DNA of 64,000 nucleotides from an uncultured Prevotella sp. (GTDB taxonomy: Bacteria > Bacteroidota > Bacteroidia > Bacteroidales > Bacteroidaceae). The position numbers and the translations under genes are program-made. The DNA is taken from contig ONHE01000049.1 of NCBI GenBank assembly GCA_900317545.1, positions 1 through 64,000 on the forward strand. Direction: 5' to 3'. The notes beneath the pieces are model-generated. The model was not told the origin of the DNA, did not search any database, and saw nothing but the letters and a program-made list of their open reading frames with translations. Of this stretch, positions 34,796 to 44,979 are shown piece by piece (position 1 is the first letter of the stretch; the number at the start of each line of letters is the position of its first letter).

Positions 34796-37294
34796 TTATA
34801 AATTGTCAAGATTGATCACCTCTTCGGTCTGACGGCGCTTTTTCTCCGATTTCTTTTCGGCATTTGGTGCTTCCGGATTATCTTTCTCGCTCTTCTCCGG
34901 CTTTGCAATCGGATTGCCATTCTCGTCCAAGATGATTTCCTCTGATGTCACCTGCAGGCTGTCGTGAGATACTGTGTCCTTTCGGGCAGGCTTGTAATAG
35001 CTTGCGCATTCATACATATCCCGCGTGATGTCATCGTCTTTGGGACGGTTGAATTTGGCATGATACTGCTTGAAGTCTGGATCCTTGAAGAGCGACTGGA
35101 GAAAGTAACCGCAGATGGGGAGGGCCGTACGGCTGCCCTGACCAAGTGCGCCTGTGCGGAAGTGGATGCTTCTGTATTCGCCGCCTACCCATGCTCCGAC
35201 GACGAGCTTGGGGCTGACGCACATGAACCAGGCGTCCGAGTGGTTGTTGGATGTACCGGTCTTGCCCCCGAATTCGGTGTCGCGAAAATCGCCGACATAT
35301 CCCCAGAGACTCTGGGAAGTGCCGCCCGGTTCGCGCATACCGCCCTGAAGGAGTTGCTGCATCAGGAATGCACTCTTGTAAGGGATGACCTGTTCGTTGG
35401 CAGTAGGGCCGACATAGACTTCCTTTCCGTCCTTGTCAACGATGCGTGTAACCAGCACCGGATCATGATGCTTTCCGTCGTTGGCTACCGTGCAGTAGGC
35501 ATTTGCCATCTCTAAAAGATTGACATCGCTGGATCCTAATGCCAAAGACGGTGCATCGTCAAGCGGACTCTTGATGCCCATCTTATGCGCAGTCTCGATG
35601 ATACGTTTGATCCCCATCTCCTGTCCAAGCCGTACGGCGACCGAGTTGATACTCTTTGCGAAGGCACTCTTCAAGGGTATTGAGTCGCCCGTGAAATAGC
35701 CGTTGGCATTGGACGGAGTCCATACAGTCATCTCATGTTTCTTCTTGTCATAGACGTTCATGGAAATATACTCGTCACGGCGCTTGTCACAGGGGGTGAG
35801 ACCTTGATTCATCGCTTCCGTGTAAACGAACAGCTTGAAGGTCGATCCCGGCTGTCTCATTGAGGTGACCTTGTCATATTTCCAAGTGTTGAAGTCGATA
35901 TCGCCTACCCATGCCTTCACTGCGCCGGTCTGAGGTTCCATCGCCACCATCGAGCAATGCATGAAATGGACCATGTAGCGGATAGAATCCAAGGAAGACA
36001 TCTCCTTCTCTATAGTCCCCTTTTCATAGTCGAAGAGTTTGACGGTGTGCGGTTTGTTCATGTAAAAGTTGATGGAATCCGGACTGTTTGGGAACTTTGC
36101 CAGCAGGTATTTGTAGAAAGGCTGGCGCATGGCAATCCCTTCAATGAATCCCGGTATGACCTTTCCGTTTTCATCGACCCATGGATCGTTGTTGCCCCAG
36201 TGGTTCTTAAAGTTACGCTGAACGATCTTCATCTGCTTGATGGCGGCCTCTTCGGCGTATTTTTGCATACGGGTGTCGATGGTCGTATAGATCTTGAGTC
36301 CACTGCTGTAGAGGTCATAGCCGTTGTCGTGACACCAGTCCTTCAGATAGTCAGCTACCGCCTCGCGAAAGTATTTGGCTTGTCCGTCATAGTTTTCTTC
36401 AACCTTAAAGTCGAGCTTGAGAGGTAATTTCGAGAGTGAATCGCATTCTTCCTTAGTCAGATCTCCATGCTTGACCATGTTGTTGAGAACCGTATTGCGC
36501 CGGGCCGTGCTGTTTTTTGGATTCGTCCGAGGGTTGTAATAAGTTGTGGCCTTCAGCATTCCAACCAAGACGGCAGCCTGCTCCGTGGTCATCTCCTTCG
36601 GTGTGCAGTTGAAATAGGTCTTGGCTGCGGTCTTGATGCCATACGCATTTGAACCGAAGTCAACAGTGTTGGCATACATCGTGAGAATATCTTTCTTGCT
36701 GTAAATGGTCTCAAGTTTGGTCGCGATAATCCATTCTTTGCTCTTGACGATCAATATTCTAAGTCCTGGGATCTTTCCCAACAAGCCTGTGGAATATTGT
36801 GTCCTGACGCGGAACATGTTCTTGGCCAACTGCTGAGTGATCGTCGATGCGCCTCGCCCGTCATGCCGGAGGAGTGCGTCCTTGACAGCTCCGATGAGCC
36901 CGATGGGGTCTATCCCCCAATGCTTATAGAACCGCTCGTCCTCGGTATCGATCAATGCCTTGAAGAAATTTGGGTTGACTTCTTCGTATTTGACAGGTGT
37001 CCGGTTCTCGCTGAAGAATTTTCCGATCATGACACCATCCGCACTATAAAGCTCCGAAGCTTCCGCATTCTGCGGATCTTTGATGCCGGAGAAGTAGCCG
37101 GGAGACTTACCGAAGAGCCACAGAAAGTTGATGTCTACAGCTCCGAGGTAAAGGAAGAATGCGATGATACATGAAACAAAAGCCACAAGTGTTTTTCTCC
37201 CCTTGCTCTTCCCTTTGTATAAGCCTTTATACCACGGCCAGAATGAGCGGATTTTATGCCAGCACCATGTGCATATATTTCTTAATGTGCGCAT
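34796..37294 (-). CDS. Class A penicillin-binding protein 1A
   Basis: The protein has 832 residues and makes and crosslinks peptidoglycan in the periplasm. It has a short cytoplasmic N-terminus, a membrane anchor near residues 33-52 (VAFVSCIIAFFLYLGAVDI), a GT51 glycosyltransferase domain (IDTEDERFYKHWGID, GASTITQQLAKNMF), and a transpeptidase domain with SXXK in RQPGSTFKLF, SXN in SINSV and KTG in GGKTGTSNN. The C-terminal 60 residues are charged and rich in Lys and Glu. It appears monocistronic, behind its own -7 box. Confidence 0.95.
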   Translation of the reverse strand: MRTLRNICTWCWHKIRSFWPWYKGLYKGKSKGRKTLVAFVSCIIAFFLYLGAVDINFLWLFGKSPGYFSGIKDPQNAEASELYSADGVMIGKFFSENRTPVKYEEVNPNFFKALIDTEDERFYKHWGIDPIGLIGAVKDALLRHDGRGASTITQQLAKNMFRVRTQYSTGLLGKIPGLRILIVKSKEWIIATKLETIYSKKDILTMYANTVDFGSNAYGIKTAAKTYFNCTPKEMTTEQAAVLVGMLKATTYYNPRTNPKNSTARRNTVLNNMVKHGDLTKEECDSLSKLPLKLDFKVEENYDGQAKYFREAVADYLKDWCHDNGYDLYSSGLKIYTTIDTRMQKYAEEAAIKQMKIVQRNFKNHWGNNDPWVDENGKVIPGFIEGIAMRQPFYKYLLAKFPNSPDSINFYMNKPHTVKLFDYEKGTIEKEMSSLDSIRYMVHFMHCSMVAMEPQTGAVKAWVGDIDFNTWKYDKVTSMRQPGSTFKLFVYTEAMNQGLTPCDKRRDEYISMNVYDKKKHEMTVWTPSNANGYFTGDSIPLKSAFAKSINSVAVRLGQEMGIKRIIETAHKMGIKSPLDDAPSLALGSSDVNLLEMANAYCTVANDGKHHDPVLVTRIVDKDGKEVYVGPTANEQVIPYKSAFLMQQLLQGGMREPGGTSQSLWGYVGDFRDTEFGGKTGTSNNHSDAWFMCVSPKLVVGAWVGGEYRSIHFRTGALGQGSRTALPICGYFLQSLFKDPDFKQYHAKFNRPKDDDITRDMYECASYYKPARKDTVSHDSLQVTSEEIILDENGNPIAKPEKSEKDNPEAPNAEKKSEKKRRQTEEVINLDNL

Positions 37295-37331
37295 TGAATA
37301 AATAATTTAGAAGGTAAGTGCATTCTCGATA

Positions 37332-37339
37332 CAAAAGTA
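37332..37339 (-). promoter_or_regulatory. -7 box (TACTTTTG) for the PBP1A gene
   Basis: The minus-strand octamer TACTTTTG fits TAnnTTTG and lies 37 bp before the ATG at 37294. I see no TTTG at normal spacing upstream. Confidence 0.5.
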
Positions 37340-37355
37340 CGAAATAAGTTCTTAT

Positions 37356-38255
37356 CTATATCGATTTGTCGATATAATTTATGATTTCTTCAATGTTATC
37401 CGGATGAAACCATGTGATGCGTTCATCCTTCTTGAACCAAGTCAGTTGCTTGCGCATGTATTGTCGGGTGTTCGACTGAATCTGCCGGACTGCCTCCTCG
37501 CGGTCTATCTTGCCGTCAAAATAGCTGAACAGCTCACGATAACCTACGGTGTTGAGCGAATTAAGGCCCCTTAAAGGATAGACGCTGCGGGCTTCCTGTT
37601 CCAAGCCTTCATCCATCAGCGTGAGCACGCGCTGGTTTATGCGCTCGTAGAGTTCCTCTCGTGGTCGGTTCAGACCGATCTTCAGGATTCTGAACAGGCG
37701 TTTTTTTCTTGTGTTGGTTCTGAAATGCGAGTAGGGCTGACCTGTCATATGACAGATTTCAAGGGCGTGTATGACGCGTCGGGGATTATTCTTGTCCACG
37801 ATCTGATAGTGCTCGGGATCCAATCGGGAAAGTTCTTCCACGAGTCGGGGAAGGCCCTCCTCGGCCAGCCGTTTTTTCATTGTCTCACGCGTTGCATCAT
37901 CTACAGTGGGAATGTCATCAATGCCATCACATACCGCATCGATATACATCATGCTCCCACCAATCAGGAGTGGGGTGGGGACAGACTGCAACTCTGTATC
38001 CAACAGGTGCAGTACGTCCTGCTCGAACATGAACGCGCTGTAATAGTCTTTCAGATGGCGGGTGCCGACGAGATAGTGTTTGACCTGCTGCAGTTGTTGC
38101 TTTGTTGGGGCTGCAGTTCCGATCGGGATTTCCTGAAAGATCTGTCGCGAATCGGCATTGATAATCGGAGCCTGCAGATGCTCGGCAAGACGCAGGCTTA
38201 ATTCTGTCTTTCCGACACCGGTGGGTCCAACAACGACGATAAGCGTTTGTGGCAT
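37356..38255 (-). CDS. miaA: tRNA dimethylallyltransferase
   Basis: The protein has 299 residues and adds a dimethylallyl group to A37 of tRNAs that read UNN codons. The P-loop VVGPTGVGKTEL, NADSRQIFQEIPIGTAAP and the late QIQSNTRQYMRKQLTWFKK are characteristic. The ATG at 38255 (MPQTLIVVVGPTG) is chosen because it places the P-loop at the normal distance from the N-terminus. The gene follows lpxA by 37 bp, so it may be the end of the lpx operon. Confidence 0.95.
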   Translation of the reverse strand: MPQTLIVVVGPTGVGKTELSLRLAEHLQAPIINADSRQIFQEIPIGTAAPTKQQLQQVKHYLVGTRHLKDYYSAFMFEQDVLHLLDTELQSVPTPLLIGGSMMYIDAVCDGIDDIPTVDDATRETMKKRLAEEGLPRLVEELSRLDPEHYQIVDKNNPRRVIHALEICHMTGQPYSHFRTNTRKKRLFRILKIGLNRPREELYERINQRVLTLMDEGLEQEARSVYPLRGLNSLNTVGYRELFSYFDGKIDREEAVRQIQSNTRQYMRKQLTWFKKDERITWFHPDNIEEIINYIDKSI

Positions 38256-38292
38256 GGGAGCAATGAAGACATTATCCGATAGGCATATTTGC

Positions 38293-39063
38293 TTATCGGA
38301 TAATACCCCGTTTGGATGTTGATACGAAATCGATAATATACTGGATCTCAGGTGTGATCTGCAGGTTCTTCCTGATTTCTTCGATCCCTTCCTGAAGAAC
38401 ACCCTTGGAATAGAGCAACCGATAGGCATTATGGATCAGGTCAATCAGCTCGTTACTGAATCCGTGACGACGCAAGCCGATGATGTTGATGCCTGCATAG
38501 CGGATGGGTTCCTTACCGGCAATGATGTAGGGAGGAATGTCCTGAGAAAAGCGGCTGCCTCCTTGGATCATGACATATCCTCCTATCTTGCAGAACTGAT
38601 GGCATAGCACAACGGCACTGATGATCGCATGATCATCGACCGTAACCTCTCCCGCGAATTTCGTAGAGTTGCCGATGATCGTGTGGCTGCCAATAAAGCA
38701 GTCGTGAGCGATATGCATGTTTTCCATGAGAAGATTGTCGCTGCCGACCTTGGTGATGCCTTTAGAGGCCGTGCCACGGGAGATTGTGACATTCTCACGG
38801 ATGCTGTTACGGTCACCGATCTCGCAGATGGTATCCTCTCCGCGGAACTTCAGATCCTGCGGTTTGGTTGACAAGCTGGCTCCCGGGAATATTTCGTTAC
38901 TGTTCCCGATGCGGGCACCGTAGTGGATTGTGACATTGTTCATAAGTACATTGTCATCTCCCATCACCGTGTTGCGGTCAATATAACAGAACGGACCGAT
39001 GGTATTGTTGTCGCCGAGTTTCGCTTCGGGGTGGACGAAAGCCAATGGACTGATTTGATTCAT
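38293..39063 (-). CDS. lpxA: UDP-N-acetylglucosamine O-acyltransferase
   Basis: This 256-residue left-handed beta-helix enzyme catalyses the first step of lipid A synthesis in the cytoplasm. The start NQISPLAFVHPEAKLGDNNTI and the hexapeptide repeats are typical, as is IHYGARIGNSNEIFPGAS. The late RYAGINIIGLRRHGFS segment distinguishes LpxA from LpxD. It starts 2 bp after the stop of lpxC/fabZ, so the two are coupled. Confidence 0.96.
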   Translation of the reverse strand: MNQISPLAFVHPEAKLGDNNTIGPFCYIDRNTVMGDDNVLMNNVTIHYGARIGNSNEIFPGASLSTKPQDLKFRGEDTICEIGDRNSIRENVTISRGTASKGITKVGSDNLLMENMHIAHDCFIGSHTIIGNSTKFAGEVTVDDHAIISAVVLCHQFCKIGGYVMIQGGSRFSQDIPPYIIAGKEPIRYAGINIIGLRRHGFSNELIDLIHNAYRLLYSKGVLQEGIEEIRKNLQITPEIQYIIDFVSTSKRGIIR

Positions 39064-39065
39064 AA

Positions 39066-40457
39066 TTATTTGTTCTTAACGATTTGCGCTGTGAATGTGG
39101 CTTCTGATACAACCGTGTCTCCGACAAACATGTAGCCCCTCATCGTGCTGATGCCATGGCGCACTGGATGAAGCAGTTCTACGCGGAAGAGCATGGTGTC
39201 TCCGGGGACTACTTTCTGACGAAACTTCACGTCATCGATCTTTATGAAATAGGTGGACCATTTCTCTGGCTCCTCCACCTGGTTGAGCACGAGCAAGCCT
39301 CCGCATTGTGCCATTGCTTCGATCTGCAACACTCCGGGCATTACAGGCTCCTGGGGAAAGTGCCCGGGGAAGAAAGGCTCGTTGGCAGTCACGTTCTTTA
39401 CGCCAACGATACTGTTAGGTCCGATGGCGATGATCTTGTCAACCAGCTGCATGGGATAGCGGTGCGGGAGAAGTTCCCGGATGCGGTTGTTGTCCATGAT
39501 CGGTGTTTCATTTGGATCATAGATCGGTGCCTGAATCTCATGCTTGCGGATCTCCTTGCGCATGAGACGGGCAAATTTGTTGTTGATCGTATGACCTGGC
39601 CTTGTTGCAACGATGCGGCCTTTGATGGGCTTGCCGATCAAGGCCATGTCACCGATGATGTCAAGCAGCTTATGACGGGTACACTCGTTCTCCCATGTCA
39701 GCGGTTTGTTCTGTATATAGCCAATCTTTTTCGCATCCATGTGGGGCACTTTCAGAATATCGGCCAACTGATCCAATTGATCCTGAGGCACTTCGCGCTC
39801 GTAGATGACGATCGCATTGTTGAGATCGCCGCCCTTGATCAGGTTGGCCTCGAGCAGCGGTACGATGTCGCGTACAAATACAAAGGTACGCGCGGGCGCG
39901 ATCTCCTCGGCAAAGTTATGGATGTCATCCAAGGTGGCAAACTGGCTGTTGATGAACTTGGATTGGAACGAACACATGGCCGTGATGCTGAACTGATCGT
40001 CTGGAAGAATCGTGATGCACGAACCGCTCTCCTCGTCCTTCACTTCGATCTTCTTGCGGATGATGTAGTAGTCTTTTGGAGCGTTCTGGTCAACGATGCC
40101 CACTTCTTTGATCTTGTCAACGTACATGGCGGCCGATCCGTCAAGAATCGGAAACTCAGGACCATTGACCTGGATCAGGCAATTGTCGATCCCCATGGCG
40201 TAGAGGGCCGCCATGCCATGTTCGACGGTACTCACCCTGACATTGCCGGAGGCGAGCACGGTGCCGCGTTGGGTGTCTACTACCTTTTCGGCGATGGCAT
40301 CTATGATGGGCTGATCATCAAGATCAATGCGCTGTATCTTGTATCCGGTGTTTTCGGGAGCAGGATTGAACGTCACGGTGAGGCTCAGTCCTGTATGCAG
40401 ACCTTTCCCGAAAAGGGAGAAGCTGCCTTTCAACGTTTTTTGCTTGGTTGCTTCCAT
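39066..40457 (-). CDS. lpxC/fabZ: Bifunctional UDP-acyl-GlcNAc deacetylase / 3-hydroxyacyl-ACP dehydratase
   Basis: The protein has 463 residues; the fusion is typical of Bacteroidota. Residues 1-305 are LpxC, the zinc deacetylase of lipid A synthesis, with [13 protein letters not shown] carrying zinc ligands and the late HTINNKFAR. Residues 320-463 are FabZ, the fatty-acid dehydratase, with [13 protein letters not shown] and [20 protein letters not shown] containing the catalytic His and Glu. It lies between lpxD and lpxA. The gap to lpxD is occupied by 22-bp repeats (locus D). Confidence 0.96.
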   Translation of the reverse strand: MEATKQKTLKGSFSLFGKGLHTGLSLTVTFNPAPENTGYKIQRIDLDDQPIIDAIAEKVVDTQRGTVLASGNVRVSTVEHGMAALYAMGIDNCLIQVNGPEFPILDGSAAMYVDKIKEVGIVDQNAPKDYYIIRKKIEVKDEESGSCITILPDDQFSITAMCSFQSKFINSQFATLDDIHNFAEEIAPARTFVFVRDIVPLLEANLIKGGDLNNAIVIYEREVPQDQLDQLADILKVPHMDAKKIGYIQNKPLTWENECTRHKLLDIIGDMALIGKPIKGRIVATRPGHTINNKFARLMRKEIRKHEIQAPIYDPNETPIMDNNRIRELLPHRYPMQLVDKIIAIGPNSIVGVKNVTANEPFFPGHFPQEPVMPGVLQIEAMAQCGGLLVLNQVEEPEKWSTYFIKIDDVKFRQKVVPGDTMLFRVELLHPVRHGISTMRGYMFVGDTVVSEATFTAQIVKNK

Positions 40458-40488
40458 TATTTCCTTATGTTATTTTCGTGTTTTGCGG

Positions 40489-40576
40489 AGCTATCCTTTC
40501 GAGGCTCAAGAGCTATGCTTTAGGCCGCCCGGAGCTATGCTTTCGGACGTCCAAAGCTATGCTCCGCGGATTCAGG
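40489..40576. repeat. 22-bp periodic repeat, locus D, inside the lpx operon
   Basis: AGCTAT occurs at 40489, 40511, 40533 and 40555, exactly 22 bp apart. The first three units have the form AGCTATGCTTTAGGCCGCCC; the fourth runs into the last bases of lpxD. It fills nearly all of the 114-bp gap between lpxD and lpxC/fabZ. Confidence 0.9.
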
Positions 40577-41612
40577 ATTTATTCTTCAGTTGTTCCACTT
40601 CTTTCTTCAGCTCGTTCAACTCTTTGTAAATCTCTGGCAGTCTGCGGAATATCGCCTGTGACTTGAAGTAAGGCTTCTGCTCCATTGGGGGTGTTCCGAT
40701 CAGCTGCTGATTGTCTTTCAGACTTCCAGGTACGCCTGATTGAGCTCCTAAGAAAACCTTGTTGCCGATCGTGATGTGTCCTGCGATTCCAACTTGTCCG
40801 CCAAACATGCACCACTGACCGACTTTCGTCGAGCCCGCAACACCCACTTGGGCGCTCATGACGGTGTTTTCGCCGATGTCGGTGTTGTGTGCTATCTGGA
40901 CCAGATTATCCAATTTGACGCCCTTGCGGATGAAAGTGCTGCCCATAGTGGATCTGTCCACGCAGGTGTTGGCACCGATCTCTACATCGTCTTCGATCGT
41001 TACGATGCCGATCTGCGGTATTTTATCATAGCAGTTGGCTGCAGGATTGGGCGCGAATCCGAATCCATCCGCACCGATGACACAGCCTGCATGGAGGATG
41101 ACGCGGTTGCCCACTCGGCAGTTGTGATAGACTGTCGCGTTGGGATAGAGAACAGCATGGTCGCCGATCTTCACGTTCTCACCCACGTAAGCATGCGGGT
41201 AGACTTGCGTGCCGTCACCTATCTCTGCGCCGTCAGCGATATATGCAAATGCGCCGATATAGGTGTCCTTGCCGATTTTTGCTGTCGGCGAGATGAAAGC
41301 GAGTGAGTCTATGCCCGTCTTCTTCGGCTTCATGCTCTCGTAGATCTGTAACAGCCGGGCTACACTGTCGCGTGCATCCTTTACGCGAATAAGGGTCGGG
41401 GTGACCGGATGATCCAACTTAAGCCCCTCGTCCAGCAGAACGATGGTCGAAGCAGTGTCATATATATAATGAATATACTTGGGATTGGCTAAAAAGGAGA
41501 TTGCCCCCGGCGTACTCTCTTCTATCTTGGCAAAGGTGTGGACGGTAGCATTCTCGTCACCTTCTATTCTTCCGCCGACCAACTGGGCTATCTGTTTCGC
41601 AGTGAATTCCAT
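40572..41612 (-). CDS. lpxD: UDP-3-O-(3-hydroxyacyl)glucosamine N-acyltransferase
   Basis: The protein has 346 residues and catalyses the third step of lipid A synthesis. An N-terminal uridine-binding domain ([30 protein letters not shown]) precedes a left-handed beta-helix with the signatures [15 protein letters not shown] and [15 protein letters not shown]. The C-terminal coiled segment ([18 protein letters not shown]) is normal for the family. First gene of the lpxD-lpxC/fabZ-lpxA series. Confidence 0.96.
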   Translation of the reverse strand: MEFTAKQIAQLVGGRIEGDENATVHTFAKIEESTPGAISFLANPKYIHYIYDTASTIVLLDEGLKLDHPVTPTLIRVKDARDSVARLLQIYESMKPKKTGIDSLAFISPTAKIGKDTYIGAFAYIADGAEIGDGTQVYPHAYVGENVKIGDHAVLYPNATVYHNCRVGNRVILHAGCVIGADGFGFAPNPAANCYDKIPQIGIVTIEDDVEIGANTCVDRSTMGSTFIRKGVKLDNLVQIAHNTDIGENTVMSAQVGVAGSTKVGQWCMFGGQVGIAGHITIGNKVFLGAQSGVPGSLKDNQQLIGTPPMEQKPYFKSQAIFRRLPEIYKELNELKKEVEQLKNKS

Positions 41613-41639
41613 CTTCTCGATATGAATAAATTAGTTTTG

Positions 41640-41647
41640 CAAATATA
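41640..41647 (-). promoter_or_regulatory. -7 box (TATATTTG) for lpxD
   Basis: The minus-strand octamer TATATTTG matches TAnnTTTG, 27 bp before the lpxD ATG and within the gap after the HD-domain gene. No TTTG lies at standard spacing. Confidence 0.5.
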
Positions 41648-41658
41648 CGAAATTATAT

Positions 41659-42879
41659 TCAGAAACGCTGATAGCAAAGATAATATTTGCGATTTTTTTT
41701 AGAAAGCAAAGCAATGTTGAACAATTCGGAAGCATCTGTGATATCCCGCACGGATCCGTCTTTACCGAGGATGGAGATGTGGTCGTCGTTCATGTCGTAC
41801 ATGTCTTTCTGTATAAGGTTCGTGCTCATGAGGTATCTGGCATCGTCTACGGAAACATTTACCTTGGCCGCCAATTTTTCCTGTAACTCCCTGATAGCAT
41901 CTTCGCTGACCTGTTCCTCATGCACTTCGACGCGGAATATCCTTCGTTCGATCAAGTCACGGGCCAGCAGAGCGAGGATCTTGTCTTCATGATGGCACCA
42001 CACTTTGAGACTGCTCCAGATGTCACTGTCATCCAGTTCCTCATAGTTCTGCAGTGCTTCGGGATGGCTGTTGAAGAATGGAGCGTCGACATGATGGCGC
42101 AAAAAGTAGTGTAGGGCGGGTGGGGCGAAGACTTCAATGCCTTGCTGCACTAAGTCCTTGGCACGCAGGAGCACGTTCAAGAGCATTTTTTCGCAGGCCA
42201 CAGTCGTTTTGTGCAGGTAGACTGACCAGTACATCAGCCTTCGCGCGACGAGATAATTTTCGATGGAGTAGATGCCCTTCGAGTTAACCACTAACTGATC
42301 ATCGACGACATCGAGCATCTTGATGATGCGCGCCGAACCGATGTCCCCCTCTGTGACTCCGGTGAAGAAGCTGTCTCTGCGCAGGTAATCGAGCCTGTCC
42401 ATGTCCAACTGCGAGCTGATCAGCTGATGCAGGAATCGCTTCGGATACTCGTCCTTGAAAATCTTCATGGCCAAGTTCAGCTCACCGTTCATATCCTGAT
42501 TGATCTGTTCCATTATCATCAGCGAGATCTCTTCGTGTGAGATGCCGTGGATGAGCGTATTTTCCAGAACGTGGGAAAAGGGTCCGTGGCCGATGTCATG
42601 CATCAGGATGGCGGCTTCGATGGCTTCGGCTTCGCTGTCGAAAATAAAGATCCCTTTCTGCATGAGTGAAGAGACGGCCTCGCTCATCAGATGAAATGCG
42701 CCGATGGAATGCTGGAATCGGGTGTGCTGAGCAGCCGGATAAACAACGCAGGTAAGTCCTAATTGCTTGATGCGCGTGAGCCGTTGCATCAACGGATGAT
42801 TCACGATGTCAAGCAACAGGCCGTGCGGGATCTTGATGAAACCGAATACCGGATCGTTGATAATCTTGCTGTCGTTCAT
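41659..42879 (-). CDS. HD-domain phosphohydrolase (dGTPase/SAMHD1-like)
   Basis: The protein has 406 residues. The motifs HTRFQHSIGAFHLMSEA and AAILMHDIGHGPFSHVLENT give the H...HD...D metal site of HD phosphohydrolases, and SSQLDMDRLDYLRRDSFFTG is typical of the dGTP triphosphohydrolase-like branch. The ATG at 42879 (MNDSKIINDPVFGF) is chosen; a longer reading would run into pyrF. It starts 1 bp after pyrF, so it is cotranscribed. The substrate is not known from sequence; nucleotide hydrolysis is likely. Confidence 0.88.
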   Translation of the reverse strand: MNDSKIINDPVFGFIKIPHGLLLDIVNHPLMQRLTRIKQLGLTCVVYPAAQHTRFQHSIGAFHLMSEAVSSLMQKGIFIFDSEAEAIEAAILMHDIGHGPFSHVLENTLIHGISHEEISLMIMEQINQDMNGELNLAMKIFKDEYPKRFLHQLISSQLDMDRLDYLRRDSFFTGVTEGDIGSARIIKMLDVVDDQLVVNSKGIYSIENYLVARRLMYWSVYLHKTTVACEKMLLNVLLRAKDLVQQGIEVFAPPALHYFLRHHVDAPFFNSHPEALQNYEELDDSDIWSSLKVWCHHEDKILALLARDLIERRIFRVEVHEEQVSEDAIRELQEKLAAKVNVSVDDARYLMSTNLIQKDMYDMNDDHISILGKDGSVRDITDASELFNIALLSKKNRKYYLCYQRF

Positions 42880-42880
42880 C

Positions 42881-43708
42881 TCAACGGCTGATCTTGTCCA
42901 ACTCGGCTGCCATTTCGGCCTGCAGTTCCTTGGCCCTTTCTGCAGCAATGAGGTCAAAGTCGGAGCCATGGCCGGCATAGATAATGCTGCGGGAAGAATT
43001 GACAATGAGGCCGCAATCAGCCGTCATGCCGTAGTGGCAAACCTCTTCAAGGCAGCCTCCCTGTGCACCCACGCCGGGCACAAGCAGAAAGTGGCGCGGC
43101 GCGAGCTTACGGATCTCACTGAACATCTTGCCCTGTGTGGCACCGACAACATACATCATCCGATTCTCATCCGCCCATTCGGCAGAGCGGCGGATGACTT
43201 TTTCAAACAGCCTTTCGCCGTTCCGATCCTCCGTGAGCTGGAAATCGCGGCTTCCTTTGTTGCTTGTAATGGCAAGAAGAATTACCCATTTGCCTTCGTA
43301 TTCCAGAAATGGAGTGACGGAATCCTCACCCATATAGGGCGCGACAGTCAGTGCATCAAGGTCGTATTCTTTAAAGAAGGTTCGCGCATACAGGGACGAA
43401 GTGTTTCCAATATCGCCGCGTTTCGCGTCCGCAATGATGAAGTGGTTGGGGTATACCTTTTTTATATAGGCGACAGTTTGCTCGAAGGCCATGATCCCTT
43501 TGGCTCCCAGGCTCTCATAAAACGCAAGATTCGGTTTGTAAGCGATGCAATAGGGGGCAGTGGCATCAATGATTCGCTTGTTGAAGGTGAAAACGCCGTC
43601 CGTCTCGGTCTGCAGGAATTCGGGGATCTTCTGAATGTCCGTGTCAAGGCCGACACATAGAAACGATCGCTTGCTGAATATCTGTTCTACAAGTTGTTGT
43701 CTGTTCAT
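42881..43708 (-). CDS. pyrF: Orotidine 5'-phosphate decarboxylase, type 2
   Basis: The protein has 275 residues and performs the last step of UMP synthesis. [14 protein letters not shown] at the start and [11 protein letters not shown] (catalytic Asp-Lys-Asp region) mark the longer type 2 family. The ATG at 43708 ([11 protein letters not shown]) is chosen over a longer reading. It follows prfA by 84 bp and is followed after one base by the HD gene. Confidence 0.95.
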   Translation of the reverse strand: MNRQQLVEQIFSKRSFLCVGLDTDIQKIPEFLQTETDGVFTFNKRIIDATAPYCIAYKPNLAFYESLGAKGIMAFEQTVAYIKKVYPNHFIIADAKRGDIGNTSSLYARTFFKEYDLDALTVAPYMGEDSVTPFLEYEGKWVILLAITSNKGSRDFQLTEDRNGERLFEKVIRRSAEWADENRMMYVVGATQGKMFSEIRKLAPRHFLLVPGVGAQGGCLEEVCHYGMTADCGLIVNSSRSIIYAGHGSDFDLIAAERAKELQAEMAAELDKISR

Positions 43709-43792
43709 GTTCTGCTGTTTTTCTGTTATTGTGATGCGGGATGTGTTCAGTGCAAAGTCTGAATGCTCAGATTGACACATCCGGATGACGTT

Positions 43793-44905
43793 TTATAGTT
43801 CGCTTTCTTTCAATTTTTCCGCGTTCTCTGCAACCGTGAGCGCATCGATCATGTCCTGTATGTCACCATTTAGGAAGCCCTGCAGATCATGCGTGGTATA
43901 TCCTATGCGGTGGTCGGTGACACGCCCTTGCGGAAAGTTATAGGTCCTGATCTTGGCACTCCGGTCTCCTGTTGAGACAAGACTCTTTCTCCGACTTGAG
44001 ATGTCATCAACATATTTCTGGTGCTCATGATCATATATATAGGTGTAAAGTCGGCTGAGTGCCCGCTCCTTGTTCTTGGGCTGGTCTCTGGTTTCGGTGC
44101 ATTCGATAAGAATTTCCTCGACCTCTCCCGTGTTCGGATTCTTCCAGGGATAGCGCAGTCGCACGCCTGACTCCACCTTGTTGACATTCTGTCCGCCAGC
44201 TCCGGAGCTACGGAAGGTGTCCCATTTGATGTCTCCTTCGTTGATGTTGACCTCAAATTTGTCTGCCTCTGGCAGCACGGCCACGGTCGCCGCACTCGTA
44301 TGCATGCGACCTTGTGTCTCGGTTGAAGGAACCCTTTGTACGCGGTGCACACCCGACTCATATTTTAAGGTACCGTAAACATTGTCACCACTGACTGCGA
44401 AATCAATCTCCTTGAAGCCGCCTACGGTTCCTTCGGAGACGCTGGTGACTGCCAATTGCCAGCCTTTCTTCTCACAGAATTTCTTGTACATGCTAAATAA
44501 GTCGCCGGCGAAGAGTGCTGCTTCATCACCTCCTGTACCTGCTCGGATCTCCATCTGGATGTTTTTGGCGTCTTCAGGGTCCTTGGGAATAAGTAACACT
44601 TTGATCTCCTCTTCAAGCTTCGGCTGCTGTATCTCTGCCTCGGACAATTCTTCCCGGGCCATCTCCTTCATGTCTGCGTCGCTTTCGTTTGCCAATATGT
44701 CCTTTGCTTCCCTGATGGTATTGAGGCATGCAATGTATCTCTTGCGAGCGTCCATGATGTCTCCCAGGTCCTTATATTCCTTGGTCAGCTTGACATAACG
44801 TGCCTGGTCAGCTATGACGTCAGGGTCAGTGATCAGTGTAGCTACTTCTTCAAAACGAGCCTCAAGACCGTCTAATTTCTCGAGTATGCTGTTGTTGTCT
44901 GGCAT
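43793..44905 (-). CDS. prfA: Peptide chain release factor 1
   Basis: The protein has 370 residues. It recognises UAA and UAG and triggers peptide release. The GGQ loop (SSGAGGQNVNKVES) is at about residue 235-248, preceded by the recognition domain (GGFKEIDFAVSGDNVY, VPSTETQGRMHTS). Length and motifs match RF1. It lies 74 bp after purM. Confidence 0.96.
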   Translation of the reverse strand: MPDNNSILEKLDGLEARFEEVATLITDPDVIADQARYVKLTKEYKDLGDIMDARKRYIACLNTIREAKDILANESDADMKEMAREELSEAEIQQPKLEEEIKVLLIPKDPEDAKNIQMEIRAGTGGDEAALFAGDLFSMYKKFCEKKGWQLAVTSVSEGTVGGFKEIDFAVSGDNVYGTLKYESGVHRVQRVPSTETQGRMHTSAATVAVLPEADKFEVNINEGDIKWDTFRSSGAGGQNVNKVESGVRLRYPWKNPNTGEVEEILIECTETRDQPKNKERALSRLYTYIYDHEHQKYVDDISSRRKSLVSTGDRSAKIRTYNFPQGRVTDHRIGYTTHDLQGFLNGDIQDMIDALTVAENAEKLKESEL

Positions 44906-44979
44906 ATATGGATTATAATGTCTATAAATGTCGATTTTTCTATCGGTTCGAATCTGAATAATCAGTGTTTCTGATCTGA

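Noticed and set aside
44940..44975. tRNA-like T-arm sequence (GGTTCGAATCT)
   Set aside because: No matching acceptor, D or anticodon arms can be folded in the 74-bp gap between prfA and purM.
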